A stretch of 64,000 nucleotides of DNA from Brevibacterium sp. W7.2 (GTDB lineage: Bacteria; Actinomycetota; Actinomycetes; Actinomycetales; Brevibacteriaceae). The notes beneath the pieces were generated by a model. It was not told where the DNA came from. It did no database searches and was given only the letters and a program-made list of their open reading frames with translations. Each line of letters begins with the position of its first letter. Position 1 is the stretch's first letter. Positions 46,245 through 55,900 of this stretch are shown here, piece by piece. The stretch is from assembly GCF_018137945.1 (NCBI RefSeq), contig NZ_CP073089.1:2728001-2792000 (forward strand). Direction: 5' to 3'. The position numbers were made by a program, and so were the translations under genes.

Positions 46245-46274
46245 AGTATTCCATGTCCGCTCTCCCCCAGGCAA
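46245..46274 (-). promoter_or_regulatory. Putative rplKA promoter
   Basis: On the minus strand TTGCCT (46274-46269) and AATACT (46250-46245) are separated by 18 bases, about 95 bases before the rplK ATG and just downstream of the nusG terminator. This suggests that rplKA is transcribed apart from secE-nusG. Confidence 0.45.
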
Positions 46275-46320
46275 ATGGTCGTGAGCGGGAACACAGCACC
46301 GTGGGCGGGTGGACGCAGAA

Positions 46321-46356
46321 CGCGACGGGGCCCGGTTCTCACCGGGCCCCGTCGCG
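46321..46356 (-). terminator. Terminator after nusG
   Basis: A perfect 15-bp GC stem CGCGACGGGGCCCGG with loop TTCTCA and its complement, 21 bases after the nusG stop. No U-tract. Confidence 0.75.
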
Positions 46357-46376
46357 ACTGAAGTGCGTTTCTCAGG

Positions 46377-47270
46377 TCAGAGCTTCGAGACCTGATCGAA
46401 GCCGAGCTCGACGGGAACGTCGCGCTCGAAGATCGAGAGCAGCACGGTGAGCTTCTGCGAGTCGGGGCGGATCTCCTGGATCGTCGCCGGGTGACCCTCG
46501 AAGGAGCCCTCCTTGACGAGGACGGACTCGCCGACCTCGAACTCGACCTCGGTGATCGGAGCGGACTTCGCGGCCTGCTCGGCGGCGTGGCCCTCAGCAG
46601 CGGCGGCCTCGGCCTGACGCTCCTCGAAGACGGGGGCGAGCATCGTGAAGACCTCGTCGATCGACAGCGGCACCGGATCGTAGGCGTTGCCGACGAAGCC
46701 GGTGACGCCCGGGGTGTGGCGCACGGCGCCCCACGACTCATCGGTGAGCTCCATGCGGACGAGCACGTAACCGGGCACGCGCACACGGCGGACCTGCTTG
46801 CGCTGGCCGTTCTTGATCTCGACGACGTCTTCCATCGGCACCTGCGACTCGAAGATGAAGTCTTCGAGGTTGAGGCTCACCGCACGGTTCTCGAGGTTCT
46901 GCTTGACGCGGTTCTCGTAGCCGGCGTACGAGTGGATGACGTACCAGTCACCCTCCTGCATGCGCAGCTCCGACTTGAACTCCTCGGCGGGGTCGACGTC
47001 GTCGCCGGCCGCAGCCTCGGTGGTCTCGTCAGCCTCGGCGGACTCGTCCGCATCCGCGGTGTCCGTGTCGTCGGCAGCCGAGTCGTCGGCGGCATCGTCC
47101 GCGGAAGCAGCCTCGTCGGCGGACGCGCCCTCATCGGCAGCCGTCGCGTCGGTCTCTGCGGTCGTCGCGTCGTCGGCGGTCACCTCGGCGACATCCTCCG
47201 TCGACGCCTCACCGGCGACGTCCGGGGTCTCAGGTGCGTCGACCTCTTCAGGTGAACTGGTATCCGACAC
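46377..47270 (-). CDS. nusG: Transcription factor NusG with acidic N-terminal extension
   Basis: 297 residues, GTG start. Residues 1-100 are Ala/Asp/Glu/Thr-rich and disordered-looking; the NGN domain starts at GDWYVIHSYAGYENRVKQNL, with VRVPGYVLVRMEL and HTPGVTGFVG, and the KOW domain follows at VEFEVGESVLVKEGSFEGHPATIQE. NusG binds RNA polymerase and links it to Rho or to ribosomal S10. The acidic extension is common in actinobacteria and absent from E. coli NusG. Between secE and rplK as usual. Confidence 0.96.
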   Translation of the reverse strand: MSDTSSPEEVDAPETPDVAGEASTEDVAEVTADDATTAETDATAADEGASADEAASADDAADDSAADDTDTADADESAEADETTEAAAGDDVDPAEEFKSELRMQEGDWYVIHSYAGYENRVKQNLENRAVSLNLEDFIFESQVPMEDVVEIKNGQRKQVRRVRVPGYVLVRMELTDESWGAVRHTPGVTGFVGNAYDPVPLSIDEVFTMLAPVFEERQAEAAAAEGHAAEQAAKSAPITEVEFEVGESVLVKEGSFEGHPATIQEIRPDSQKLTVLLSIFERDVPVELGFDQVSKL

Positions 47271-47360
47271 CGATCAATTCCTCGCTTCGCGTGTAGTGGT
47301 CCCCTGCACGGGGATTGTGAGAAGTTCTATCGTATCCAGGTTATCGCCGCTGCCGGCGAG

Positions 47361-47639
47361 TCACCACAGCGGCCAGAGCGGAGTTCCGCCGAACACGAAC
47401 CCGACGAGCTTGCCGAAGACGAGGTCGAGGACCGTGACGATGACCATCATGACGAGGATGAATCCCAGCACGACGAGTGTGTAGTTGACCAGCTGCTTGC
47501 GCGTCGGGGTGACGACCTTCTTCAGCTCCGCCACGACCTCGCGGAGGAACTGGATGATTCGTCCGAAGAATCCGAGCTTCTTGCGACGGGACGTGGCCTC
47601 GGGAGCCTGTCCAGTCTTCTTTGCCGGTGTGTCGCTCAC
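47361..47639 (-). CDS. secE: Preprotein translocase subunit SecE
   Basis: 92 residues, GTG start. A charged N-terminal third with an amphipathic helix (GRIIQFLREVVAELKKVVTP) and one membrane helix (NYTLVVLGFILVMMVIVTVL), the minimal single-span SecE. It clamps SecY in the Sec channel. Situated between tRNA-Trp and nusG, the near-universal order. Confidence 0.95.
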   Translation of the reverse strand: MSDTPAKKTGQAPEATSRRKKLGFFGRIIQFLREVVAELKKVVTPTRKQLVNYTLVVLGFILVMMVIVTVLDLVFGKLVGFVFGGTPLWPLW

Positions 47640-47744
47640 ACATCCTCACTCGGTCGGAATCTTCAGGGGATCGCACAATTGCTTCAGCCAATCGAGGACT
47701 GCGCCCTGCCCGGCGATTGAGAGCCGCGGCAGATGTCAACTGCG

Positions 47745-47817
47745 CAGGGGTGACAGGACTCGAACCTGCAACCTACGGTTTTGGAGACCGTTGCGCTACC
47801 AATTGCGCCACACCCCT
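47745..47817 (-). tRNA. tRNA-Trp (CCA)
   Basis: The minus strand gives a 73-base cloverleaf: acceptor AGGGGTG/CACCCCT with discriminator G, D arm GCGC-AATTGGTA-GCGC, anticodon arm ACGGT-CTCCAAA-ACCGT with anticodon CCA, and T arm GCAGG-TTCGAGT-CCTGT. The 3' CCA is not encoded. It precedes secE, its standard neighbour. Confidence 0.97.
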
Positions 47818-47927
47818 TCGATTCGGCGACGCCCCCATCCGAGGGTGTGCCCAACCACGAGAAACGAGCATACCGTCTCCCACCGGGTTCCGTCGAACCG
47901 AGCCCGACACGCACCCCGACACCCGCC

Positions 47928-49529
47928 TCACGGCGCGGGTGCCACGGGTCTCGCAACGAGCGGCAGCGGTGCGGGGAAGCGCACCCACGGGCCGATCGAC
48001 ACGTCCTCACCAGGGGTGACGGTGATCGTCTGGACGTCGATCGGCGTCTTCGTCACAGTGTCGACGCGGATGACGCTCACTTCGGCGTCCATCTTCAGCG
48101 GACCCGGCGTCAGCGCGTTCGCCAGCGCCCCGCCGGTGGTGGAACTCACGTAGCGCACTCCCCTGCCGAACTGCTCGGGACCCACCTGCCGGTGCCAGTG
48201 TCCGCTCAGGGCGTAGGGGGCGCACCCGGACTCGAGGGCGGGCTGGGCGATGCGCGGGTCGTGGACGAGCATGATGTCGAAGTCGGTCCGGCACGCCTCG
48301 TCGCGCAGCTTCGCCGCGTACTCGTCGGCGGTCAGCTCCGTCTCGAGCTCCGGGCCCGAGCCGAACACGGTGCGCCGCGGGTCGGGGCCGCCGAGGAAGC
48401 GCACCCCGGCCAGCTGCGCGGTCGAATCGTCGAGCACCGCCCAGCCCCGGCTGCGGGCGTGCTTCGCGGTCTCCTGCGAGTCGTGGTTGCCCTTGACGAA
48501 CATCTTCGGCACGTCCTGCGGCAGTTCGTCGTCGAGGACGTCGAAGCAGTAGTTCTCCGCCGAGGTGCCCGTCATCGTCACATCGCCGGCGTCGATGATC
48601 CCGTCGGCCCCGGTCAGCCGTGCGACGTCGCCGACGACGCGCGCCATCCCGTAGTTGCAGTGGACGTCGGAGCTGAGCACGAACGTCGAGACATCGGCGC
48701 TGCCCGACGCCGGTGGGACCATGCCCGCAGCCGACCAGTCGCCGCTGAGCGGGCGGTTCGTCCAGCCGGCGTGGAGACCGGCGATGACCGCGTCGTAGAA
48801 CGCGTCGTTCTCGTCGGAGAACTCCTTGACCGCGGTGAACGCCTCATCGATGATGCCGCCGAGGCGGCCGGTCACCTCGGCGCCGGCGAGCGGAGTGCCC
48901 GCGAACGCCGGATCGGGCTGCGGCGGGGCGGGACGGGTGAGGACGAGGGCGCTGAGACCGCCGAGGACGAGGACGACGACGGAGCCGATGGCGATGAGCT
49001 CACGCCCGGCCAGGGCCCGACCGAGGGCGGCGATCCGGGCGGGTCCGAGCAGCGCCGTCACCCCGACGAGGATGCCTGTGGTGAGGCAGACGGCGAGCGC
49101 CCAGCGGATGAGGATGTCCCGGGTCAGGCCGGTGACGATCTCATCGATCTGCGTCTGCGGGGCCGAGAAGAGGGAGGCATAGGAGGCGATGTCCCCGCCG
49201 AGGGCGTCGACGACTCCCCCGCCGACCCCGCCGGCGGCATCGGTGCCCAGCGCCGAGGCGGCATCCTCAGTCTCCCCGGAGACCGGGATCTCCCCGACGT
49301 CGACGGACAGGCCGAGACCGAGCGGGAGGAACTCGTCCGCGGGCACGAGCAGGGAGCCCAAGGGCCCGAAGTCGAGCGTCAGCCGCGCATCCGCCGTCAC
49401 CCGGTACTGCGCCTCATGGGGGCCGAAGCTGAGGTCGGCCCGCGCCGAGAAGATCGCCCAGGGCAGCGTGAGGGCGGCGATGACGGCAAGGAGGACGATG
49501 AGAGCTGAGGTCTTGCGGCGGGGTGACAC
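47928..49529 (-). CDS. Membrane-anchored metallophosphoesterase
   Basis: 533 residues, GTG start. Membrane helices at about 8-28, 141-161 and 178-197; the C-terminal catalytic domain has the calcineurin-like set SSDVHCN (Asp288, His290), DAGDVT (Asp316), KGNHDS (347-351), VHDPR and SGHWHRQ. The catalytic domain follows the third helix and is probably extracytoplasmic, since the short charged loop between helices 2 and 3 (GPARIAALGRALAGRE) should be inside. Substrate unknown; cell-envelope phosphoesters are a guess. Confidence 0.82.
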   Translation of the reverse strand: MSPRRKTSALIVLLAVIAALTLPWAIFSARADLSFGPHEAQYRVTADARLTLDFGPLGSLLVPADEFLPLGLGLSVDVGEIPVSGETEDAASALGTDAAGGVGGGVVDALGGDIASYASLFSAPQTQIDEIVTGLTRDILIRWALAVCLTTGILVGVTALLGPARIAALGRALAGRELIAIGSVVVLVLGGLSALVLTRPAPPQPDPAFAGTPLAGAEVTGRLGGIIDEAFTAVKEFSDENDAFYDAVIAGLHAGWTNRPLSGDWSAAGMVPPASGSADVSTFVLSSDVHCNYGMARVVGDVARLTGADGIIDAGDVTMTGTSAENYCFDVLDDELPQDVPKMFVKGNHDSQETAKHARSRGWAVLDDSTAQLAGVRFLGGPDPRRTVFGSGPELETELTADEYAAKLRDEACRTDFDIMLVHDPRIAQPALESGCAPYALSGHWHRQVGPEQFGRGVRYVSSTTGGALANALTPGPLKMDAEVSVIRVDTVTKTPIDVQTITVTPGEDVSIGPWVRFPAPLPLVARPVAPAP

Positions 49530-49592
49530 GGACCCATTCTAGGGAGGCGGCACCCAGGTGTCCGTCAGGCGAACACGGCTATCCTTGAGAAG

Positions 49593-50651
49593 ATGACGGA
49601 CCCGCTCGTGTCCCTGCCGAAGGCACACCTCCATCTCCACTTCACCGGTTCGATGTCGGCCGACACCCTCGAAGACCTCGCCGCCGAGGCGGGGATGCCG
49701 ATGTCCGAGCAGCTGCTCGGCGACAGGGTGACCGGGCTGAGCCCCGATGAGCGCGGCTGGTTCCGCTTCCAGCGCCTCTACGACATGGCCCGCGGCGTCG
49801 TCCGCGGGGAGGAGGTCATGCGGCGGCTCGTCCGCGAGGCGGCCGCCGCCGACCGTGCCGAGGGGTCCCGGTGGCTCGAACTCCAGGTCGACCCGACCTC
49901 GTATGCCCCGTACGTCGGCGGCATCACCCCGGCGCTTGAGATCATCCTCGACGAGGCGGCAGCGGCCAGCGATGAGGACTTCGGGATGGCGATCGTCGTC
50001 GCGGCCTCGCGCACCCGCCACCCCCTCGACGCGCGGATGCTCGCGCGGCTCGCGGCCCACCATGCCGGCACCGGCCCCGGCAAGGTCGTCGGCTTCGGCC
50101 TGTCGAACGATGAGCGCCGCGGCACCACGGCGGACTTCGGCCGGGCCTTCGACATCGCGCGGCGGGCCGGACTGCTCTCCGTCCCGCACGGCGGGGAGCT
50201 GCTCGGGCCCGATCACATCCGCGCCGTCGTCACCGAGCTGGCGCCGAACCGGCTGGGCCACGGCATCCGCGCCGGTGAGGACCCGCGCCTGCTCGACGAG
50301 ATCGTCGCGGCCGGCATCGGCCTCGAGGTCTGCCCGGGATCGAACGTCGCCCTCGGCGTCTATCCCGACATCGAGCACGTCCCGCTGCGCCGGCTCCTCG
50401 ACGCCGGCGCGGACATCGCCCTCGGCGCCGACGACCCCCTGATCTTCCACACCCGACTGGCCGACCAGTACCGGTTCGCCGCTGAGCTCGGTCTCACCGA
50501 CGGCGAGCTCGCGGGTCTGGCGAAGTCCTCGTTCGCGATCTCCGCGGCCCCCGCCGAGGTGGTCGCCCGGGCCGAAGCCGACATCGATGCATGGGCGGCC
50601 GGGCGGGGCGATGCCGAGCGGGGAGAAGCCGAGTCCGACCGCAGCGACTAG
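49593..50651 (+). CDS. Adenosine deaminase family protein
   Basis: 352 residues. Amidohydrolase/ADA motifs: PKAHLHLHFTGS (two metal-binding His) at 10-21, the third His in VPHGGELLG with the catalytic Glu, LGHGIRAG and the final GADDPLIF. It should deaminate adenosine or a related purine such as adenine or a modified nucleoside; the family includes all of these. Head-to-head with the metallophosphoesterase (63 bp) and convergent with murB. Cytoplasmic. Confidence 0.85.
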   Translation: MTDPLVSLPKAHLHLHFTGSMSADTLEDLAAEAGMPMSEQLLGDRVTGLSPDERGWFRFQRLYDMARGVVRGEEVMRRLVREAAAADRAEGSRWLELQVDPTSYAPYVGGITPALEIILDEAAAASDEDFGMAIVVAASRTRHPLDARMLARLAAHHAGTGPGKVVGFGLSNDERRGTTADFGRAFDIARRAGLLSVPHGGELLGPDHIRAVVTELAPNRLGHGIRAGEDPRLLDEIVAAGIGLEVCPGSNVALGVYPDIEHVPLRRLLDAGADIALGADDPLIFHTRLADQYRFAAELGLTDGELAGLAKSSFAISAAPAEVVARAEADIDAWAAGRGDAERGEAESDRSD

Positions 50652-50698
50652 CGCGCGGGCCGCAGCGGGCCCGGCGCGGCGTCAAGCGCGGCGTCGTG

Positions 50699-51778
50699 TC
50701 AGAGTTCGGTGCCGATGAAGGTCGGTTCGGGTTCGAGGACGATCCCGAACCGCTCATTGACGCCGGCGACGATCGTGCGCGCGAGGTCGACGACATCGGA
50801 CGTCGTCGCCCCTCCCCGGTTCGTCAGGGCCAGGGTGTGCTTCGTCGACAGGCTCGCCCGGTCGTTGAAGCCGTAGCCCTTCCCGAAACCCGCGCGTTCG
50901 ATGAGCCACGCCGCCGAGGTCTTCGTCAGCCCGGGGATCGTCGCCCCGCTGAGCGGATCGGTGACGGGGAACCGCGGCGCCTCGGCCGGCAGCGCCGCCA
51001 GTGCCTCGGGGCTCTCCACGATCGGATTGGTGAAGAACGATCCCGCCGACCAGGTGTCGTGGTCGTCCTCGTCGAGGACCATTCCCTTCGACCGGCGCAG
51101 GTCGAGCACGGCCTCGCGCACCCGCAGGGCCGGCACGCGGGTTCCGATCGCGACGTCGAGGGCGCCGGCGAGCTGCGCGTAGCGCACCGGCAGGGAATCC
51201 GTGCCGCGGGGCAGGGCGAACGTCACCGAGAGGACGATGTGCGCGGGCGTGCCCGCCGCTCGTGCCGCGCGTTTGAGCGCCGAGGTGCGGTAGCCGAACT
51301 CGAGTTCCGCGGCGGTCAGTCGCCGCACCTGCCCGGAGAGCCGGTCGTAGACCTCGACGGAGGTGATGAGTTCGGCCACCTCGGTGCCGTAGGCCCCGAC
51401 GTTCTGGATCGGAGTGGCGCCGACGGAGCCGGGGATCCCGGAGAGGGCCTCGAGTCCGGAGAGACCGGAGGAGAGCGTGGCGGCGACGAAGTCATCCCAG
51501 CTCTCCCCCGCCTCGGCGGTCACCTGCATCTCCGTGTCCGAGATCTCCGTGAACGTCACACCGGTCGTCGCGACGACGCCGACGGGCCCGGCGAATCCGG
51601 CATCGGAGACGAGCAGGTTCGACCCGCCCCCGATGAGGAGGATGTCCGGCATCGACCGGTCGCCGGGTGCGAGTCCGTTCGCCTCGGCGAAGGCGATGAG
51701 GTCGTCCCGGGACCGGGCGACGGTGAGATCCGGGGCGGGCCCGCCGAGGTGGAACGTCGTGAACTCGGAGAGGTTCAC
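50699..51778 (-). CDS. murB: UDP-N-acetylenolpyruvoylglucosamine reductase
   Basis: 359 residues, GTG start overlapping the preceding stop by four bases. FAD-binding signatures LIGGGSNLLVSDAGFAG and IPGSVGATPIQNVGAYG, the catalytic-serine loop near GSFFTNPIV and the closing GYGFNDRASLSTKHTLALTN. It reduces UDP-GlcNAc-enolpyruvate to UDP-MurNAc in peptidoglycan synthesis. Overlap with the two hydratase genes makes a three-gene operon. Confidence 0.95.
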   Translation of the reverse strand: MNLSEFTTFHLGGPAPDLTVARSRDDLIAFAEANGLAPGDRSMPDILLIGGGSNLLVSDAGFAGPVGVVATTGVTFTEISDTEMQVTAEAGESWDDFVAATLSSGLSGLEALSGIPGSVGATPIQNVGAYGTEVAELITSVEVYDRLSGQVRRLTAAELEFGYRTSALKRAARAAGTPAHIVLSVTFALPRGTDSLPVRYAQLAGALDVAIGTRVPALRVREAVLDLRRSKGMVLDEDDHDTWSAGSFFTNPIVESPEALAALPAEAPRFPVTDPLSGATIPGLTKTSAAWLIERAGFGKGYGFNDRASLSTKHTLALTNRGGATTSDVVDLARTIVAGVNERFGIVLEPEPTFIGTEL

Positions 51779-52218
51779 CGTCCGACTCGGATCTGCGTGC
51801 GGCTGAGCACGTCGGCATCACCGGCGGTGACGGCGGCATCGATGCGCAGGGTGCCCACGGCCGCGTCGACGGCGCCGACGGTGGCCGTGAGGTGCAGCGA
51901 GGTCGTCGGGGTCGAAGGCGGTCCCGACTCGGCGTCGGGCACGAGGACCGGGGCGGAGAAGCGGGTGCGGTAGTCGACGACGGCACCGGGATCGCCGAGC
52001 CACTCGACGATCGGGGCGATGACGACGGCCATCGAGAGCATGCCGTGGGCGATGACGCCCTCGAGGCCGACCTCCTCGGCGAAGCGCTCGGACCAGTGGA
52101 TCGGGTTGTGGTCGCCGGAGGCCGCGGCATAGTCGATGAGCGAGGCCCGGGACAGCGGGATCTCCGTCTCGACGACGACGTCGCCGATCGTCAGCTCGGA
52201 CAGATCGATGAGGCTCAT
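51775..52218 (-). CDS. hadB: MaoC-type (R)-specific hydratase, HadB-like
   Basis: 147 residues. The hot-dog hydratase motif YAAASGDHNPIHWSERFAEEVGLEGVIAHGM contains the catalytic Asp-His pair. In mycobacteria HadB is the catalytic subunit of the FAS-II 3-hydroxyacyl dehydratase and sits in the same place next to secE-nusG. Four-base overlaps with both neighbours (hadA upstream, murB downstream). Whether this organism uses it in fatty-acid elongation is not known. Symbol by synteny. Confidence 0.85.
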   Translation of the reverse strand: MSLIDLSELTIGDVVVETEIPLSRASLIDYAAASGDHNPIHWSERFAEEVGLEGVIAHGMLSMAVVIAPIVEWLGDPGAVVDYRTRFSAPVLVPDAESGPPSTPTTSLHLTATVGAVDAAVGTLRIDAAVTAGDADVLSRTQIRVGR

Positions 52219-52664
52219 TCTCCGTCTCCTCTCACGACGATGGTCGAGGTCACCGTGACCACGGGCTGGTCGGCGATGTCGATGATCTCCGTGCGGGTGG
52301 TGATCATCGCGTTGCTGCCGGCGGCGCGGACGCCGTCGACATGGGTCGTCGCCTTGAGGCTGTCACCGGCGACGATGGGCCGGTTGAAGCTGAACTGCTC
52401 GGAGCCGTGGACGACCTTCGAGAAGTCGATGCCGGAGTCCGGGTCGGTGATGTAGGCCGCCTCGGACTTCTGCGCGATGATCACGGCGAACGTCGTCGGG
52501 GCGATGACGTCGCGGTATCCGAGGGCCTGAGCCGCCTCGGCGTCGAAATGGTAGTCGGCCCCCGCGTTCGTCGCGCGAGCGAACTCCGCGATCTCCTCCC
52601 GGGAGACATCGTAGGGGCGCGGCAGGGAGTAGGTCGCCCCCTGCTTCTCCGCGTTCACCGGCAT
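52215..52664 (-). CDS. hadA: FAS1-like dehydratase-domain protein, HadA-like
   Basis: 149 residues; YDVSREEIAEFARATNAGAD, YRDVIAPTTFAVIIAQKSE and VHGSEQFSFNRPIVAGDSLKA are the hot-dog dehydratase N-terminal type. It lacks the Asp-His catalytic pair of its partner and probably provides substrate binding in a HadAB heterodimer, as in mycobacteria. First gene of the hadA-hadB-murB operon. rpmG, which often precedes it, is not seen upstream. Confidence 0.83.
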   Translation of the reverse strand: MPVNAEKQGATYSLPRPYDVSREEIAEFARATNAGADYHFDAEAAQALGYRDVIAPTTFAVIIAQKSEAAYITDPDSGIDFSKVVHGSEQFSFNRPIVAGDSLKATTHVDGVRAAGSNAMITTRTEIIDIADQPVVTVTSTIVVRGDGE

Positions 52665-52950
52665 ATCAGCTCACTTTCGAAAGAGGCATCGGTCGGCTCA
52701 AGCCTAGCTTCCGGAATGCGGGCAGCGGGAATCGGCGAGCGCCGATGCTTCCACTGCCGGGCACCGCCCGGTGGTCACGATTTCGCCTCCCATTCACACA
52801 TTTGCTGAACCATCAGCCACAGACGCTGAAAACTGAGATAGGTTGTCCCCATCACATTTGCTGTAGGCACGTCTCCCGGGCCGACAGCGGAGCCGACGAG
52901 ACCTCGGTCGTCGCCATGGCGCCCGACGGTTTCCCGTAAGGAGCACTGCC
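52665..52950. promoter_or_regulatory. Divergent promoter region, hadA and ATP-grasp gene
   Basis: 286 bp without a gene between divergent starts. An 11-bp direct repeat CACATTTGCTG lies at 52797-52807 and 52853-52863 (step 56), in a stretch clearly richer in A/T than the surroundings, so regulator binding is plausible. GATAGGTT at about 52837 could be part of a plus-strand -10. AAGGAGCACTGCC precedes the plus-strand gene. Confidence 0.45.
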
Positions 52951-55900
52951 ATGACGAACCACCCCTCGAGCAGCACCACCCCCACCACGAAGAACGACAA
53001 GGCGAGCGGAGGCGGGGCGGGTTCGACGCGCAGGACCGCTGCGACGAAGAGCGCGGGGTCGTCCACCTCGACGAGCACTGCGGGCTCTGCGGCGAAGACG
53101 AAGCCGGCTGCCTCGAAGACAGCATCGAAGTCGACGTCGTCGAAGTCGACGAACTCGACGTCGACCGCGAAGGCGTCTGACTCGAAGTCGGCAGCGAAGT
53201 CCTCGACCTCGAAGTCCTCGGCGACGAAGGCGTCGACCTCGAAGGCGTCGGCAGCGAAGAAGCCCGCGGCGAAGGCAACGGCGTCGAAGTCGGCGGCGTC
53301 GAAGTCGGCGGCGAAGTCCTCGGCGACCAAGACATCCGCGTCGACGTCGGCGACCACGGCGTCGACCTCGACGTCGGGGACGAAGAAGCCCGCGGCTGCC
53401 ACCAAGGCGTCGGCCTCGACGTCAGCGGAGAAGAAGCCTGCGGCTGCGACGACCGGAGCGAACTCGGCAGCGTCCGCACCCACGACGTCGTCGATGTCGG
53501 CGGGTGCGGCGGCGAAGACGACGGCCGCGAAATCGGCGGCCCGCACGGTCGCGGAAAAGGGCTCGGCACAGGCGGCTCCCGCCAAGTCGGCCGCACCGAA
53601 GTCCGGATCCGCGGCAGCGACGACAGCGACCGGGTCATCCCCCTCGGCCGCGTCGACGTCGACACCCTCGACGACGAAGACTTCCACTGCTTCCACGAAG
53701 ACGTCAGCAGCGAAGTCGCCTGCGGGCGCCGCGAAGTCCTCGTCCTCCGCGAAGACCGCTGCGACCTCCACCGCGTCGAAGCCTGCTGCGTCGGCGCCCG
53801 CCGCGTCCAATTCCACCGCGTCGAAGCCCACCGCGTCGACGTCACCAGCATCGAAGTCCGCTGCGTCGGCGCCCGCCGCGTCCAAGTCCACCGCGTCGAA
53901 GTCCGCAGCCGCTGCGGGAAAGAAGCCCGCTGCTGCGAAGACCGCCGGCTCGAGCGCAAAGGCCTCGACGGCGAAGGCAGCAGCGACGACCGCGACCCCG
54001 AGTGCGGAGAAGAAGCGCGCCGTCAAGGACGGTGTCGCCGTGCCCGGCCCCCGCTCCGCCGACGAGCAGACCGTCGCAGCGGCGACGGCGGCCGCGAACG
54101 CCGCTGTTCCGCCCGCGGCTGCGGTGAGCGCCCCGGCGGCGGCTGAGCCCGCTCTGCCCCCGGCCCCCGAGGAACTCGAACTTCCTCCGGCGCCTCCGGA
54201 ACCGGCGCTCGCGGGTGCTGCTCCCGTCGGCGCAGCTCCCGTCGGCGCCGCCGCCCCCGGTGCGCCAGCGGCGGCCCCCGCCGCGGCACCTGTCCCCCCG
54301 GCTCCCGCAGCCGCTGCCCCCGCAGCTGCAATGGCCGCCCCTGCCGCGACCACCGCAGCACCGGCCGCGGCTCCTGTCGCCCCGCCGGCAGCCCCAGGCA
54401 CTCCGGCCGCCCCGGCGGCCCCGGCGGCTCCCGCCGCTCCTGCCCCGGCTGTGCCCGCCGATCCCTCCGCCGGTGATCCCGCCGACGCCGAGGTCCATGT
54501 CGGCACCGACGCCGCCTATGCGGGCAAGGAAGCCGACAACGTCCAGTTGCGTCGCCCGCTGCGCAACATCTCCGAGGTCCGTCACTTCTTCCGCACGAAC
54601 CAGACGCCGATCTACTTCATCGGCGCCACTCCGTTCAACCTGCTCGGCCTCGACCGCTGGGTCCGCAACTTCTCCTACATCACGTACTACGACGGCTGGG
54701 ACGGCGCCCACCCCCGCGTGTTCTCGCCCCGCTACAAGCCGTTCGTCGAGTTCGAATCCGGCGAGGCCATCAACAACTGGCTGCTGCTCAACGCCGAGGT
54801 CCGCGCCCACATGACGCGCAACGTCCCCCACGGCGAGCGCCCCAAGGTCGCCATGGTCTTCTTCGACGAGGAGACCGAGCGGATCTGCCGCGAGCTCGGC
54901 TACGACCTCATCCTCCCCTCGGCGAAGCTGCGCAATCAGCTCGACTCGAAGATCGAGACGACGAAGCTCGGCAACGAGGCGGGCGCCTACTCGGTGCCGA
55001 ACGTCCTCACCACGGCCGACACCTATGAGGAGCTGACGAAGGCCTCGGTCGCCGAGGGACTCGGCACCGACCTCGTCGTCCAGACCCCCTACGGGGATTC
55101 GGGCAAGACGACGTTCTTCATCGCCTCCGAGGAGGAATGGGACAAGCACAAGGACGACATCATCGGCGAACAGCTCAAGGTGATGAAGCGCATCAACAAC
55201 ACCCCGGTCGCCGTTGAGGCCGTGATCACGAGCAGCGGCGTCGTCGTCGGCCCGTTCCTCACCGAACTCGCCGGCTTCCCCGAGCTCACCCCGTACAAGG
55301 GCGGCTGGTGCGGCAACGAGATGACCCCCGACGTCCTCACCGCCGACCAGCGCGGGCGGGCCCGCGAACTCGTCCGCCGGATGGGCGAGGGACTGCGCAA
55401 GCGCGGCTACCGCGGGTTCTTCGAGGTCGACGTCCTCGTCGATCTCGACACCAACGACGTCTACCTCGGCGAGCTCAATCCCCGGATCTCCGGCGCCTCG
55501 GCGATCACGAACGTCACCGCGGGAGCGTACGCCGACGTGCCGCTGTTCCTCTTCCACCTCCTCGAGTACCTCGACGTCGAATTCGACCTCGACGTCGATG
55601 AGATCAACGAGCGGTGGGAGGAGCTCTCCGGTGCGGACGAGTGGAGCCAGATGGTCATCAAGGAGACCGCGCCGATCACCGAGTACATCACCCACTCGCC
55701 GCTGACCGGCCAGTACTACCTCGACCAGTACGGCACGCTCACCTACAAGCGTGCCGCCCTCGACTGGCACCCCCTCCAGAACGGCAGCGAGGTCTTCTTC
55801 CTCCGCATCTACGGGGCCGGCGAATACCGCTGGAAGGGCGCCGACCTCGGCGTGCTCGTGACGAAGAACCCGCTGCAGGTCGATGCCAGCGGCAAGAAGT

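Noticed and set aside
52665..52950. rpmG (L33) upstream of hadA
   Set aside because: I looked for the L33 pattern on the minus strand because it is often there; no matching frame exists.
52794..54506. A 570-codon Ala/Gly/Asp-rich frame on the minus strand
   Set aside because: It is the antisense of the Lys/Ser/Ala tail of the ATP-grasp protein; the sense frame joins a real enzyme domain and has a good ribosome-binding site.
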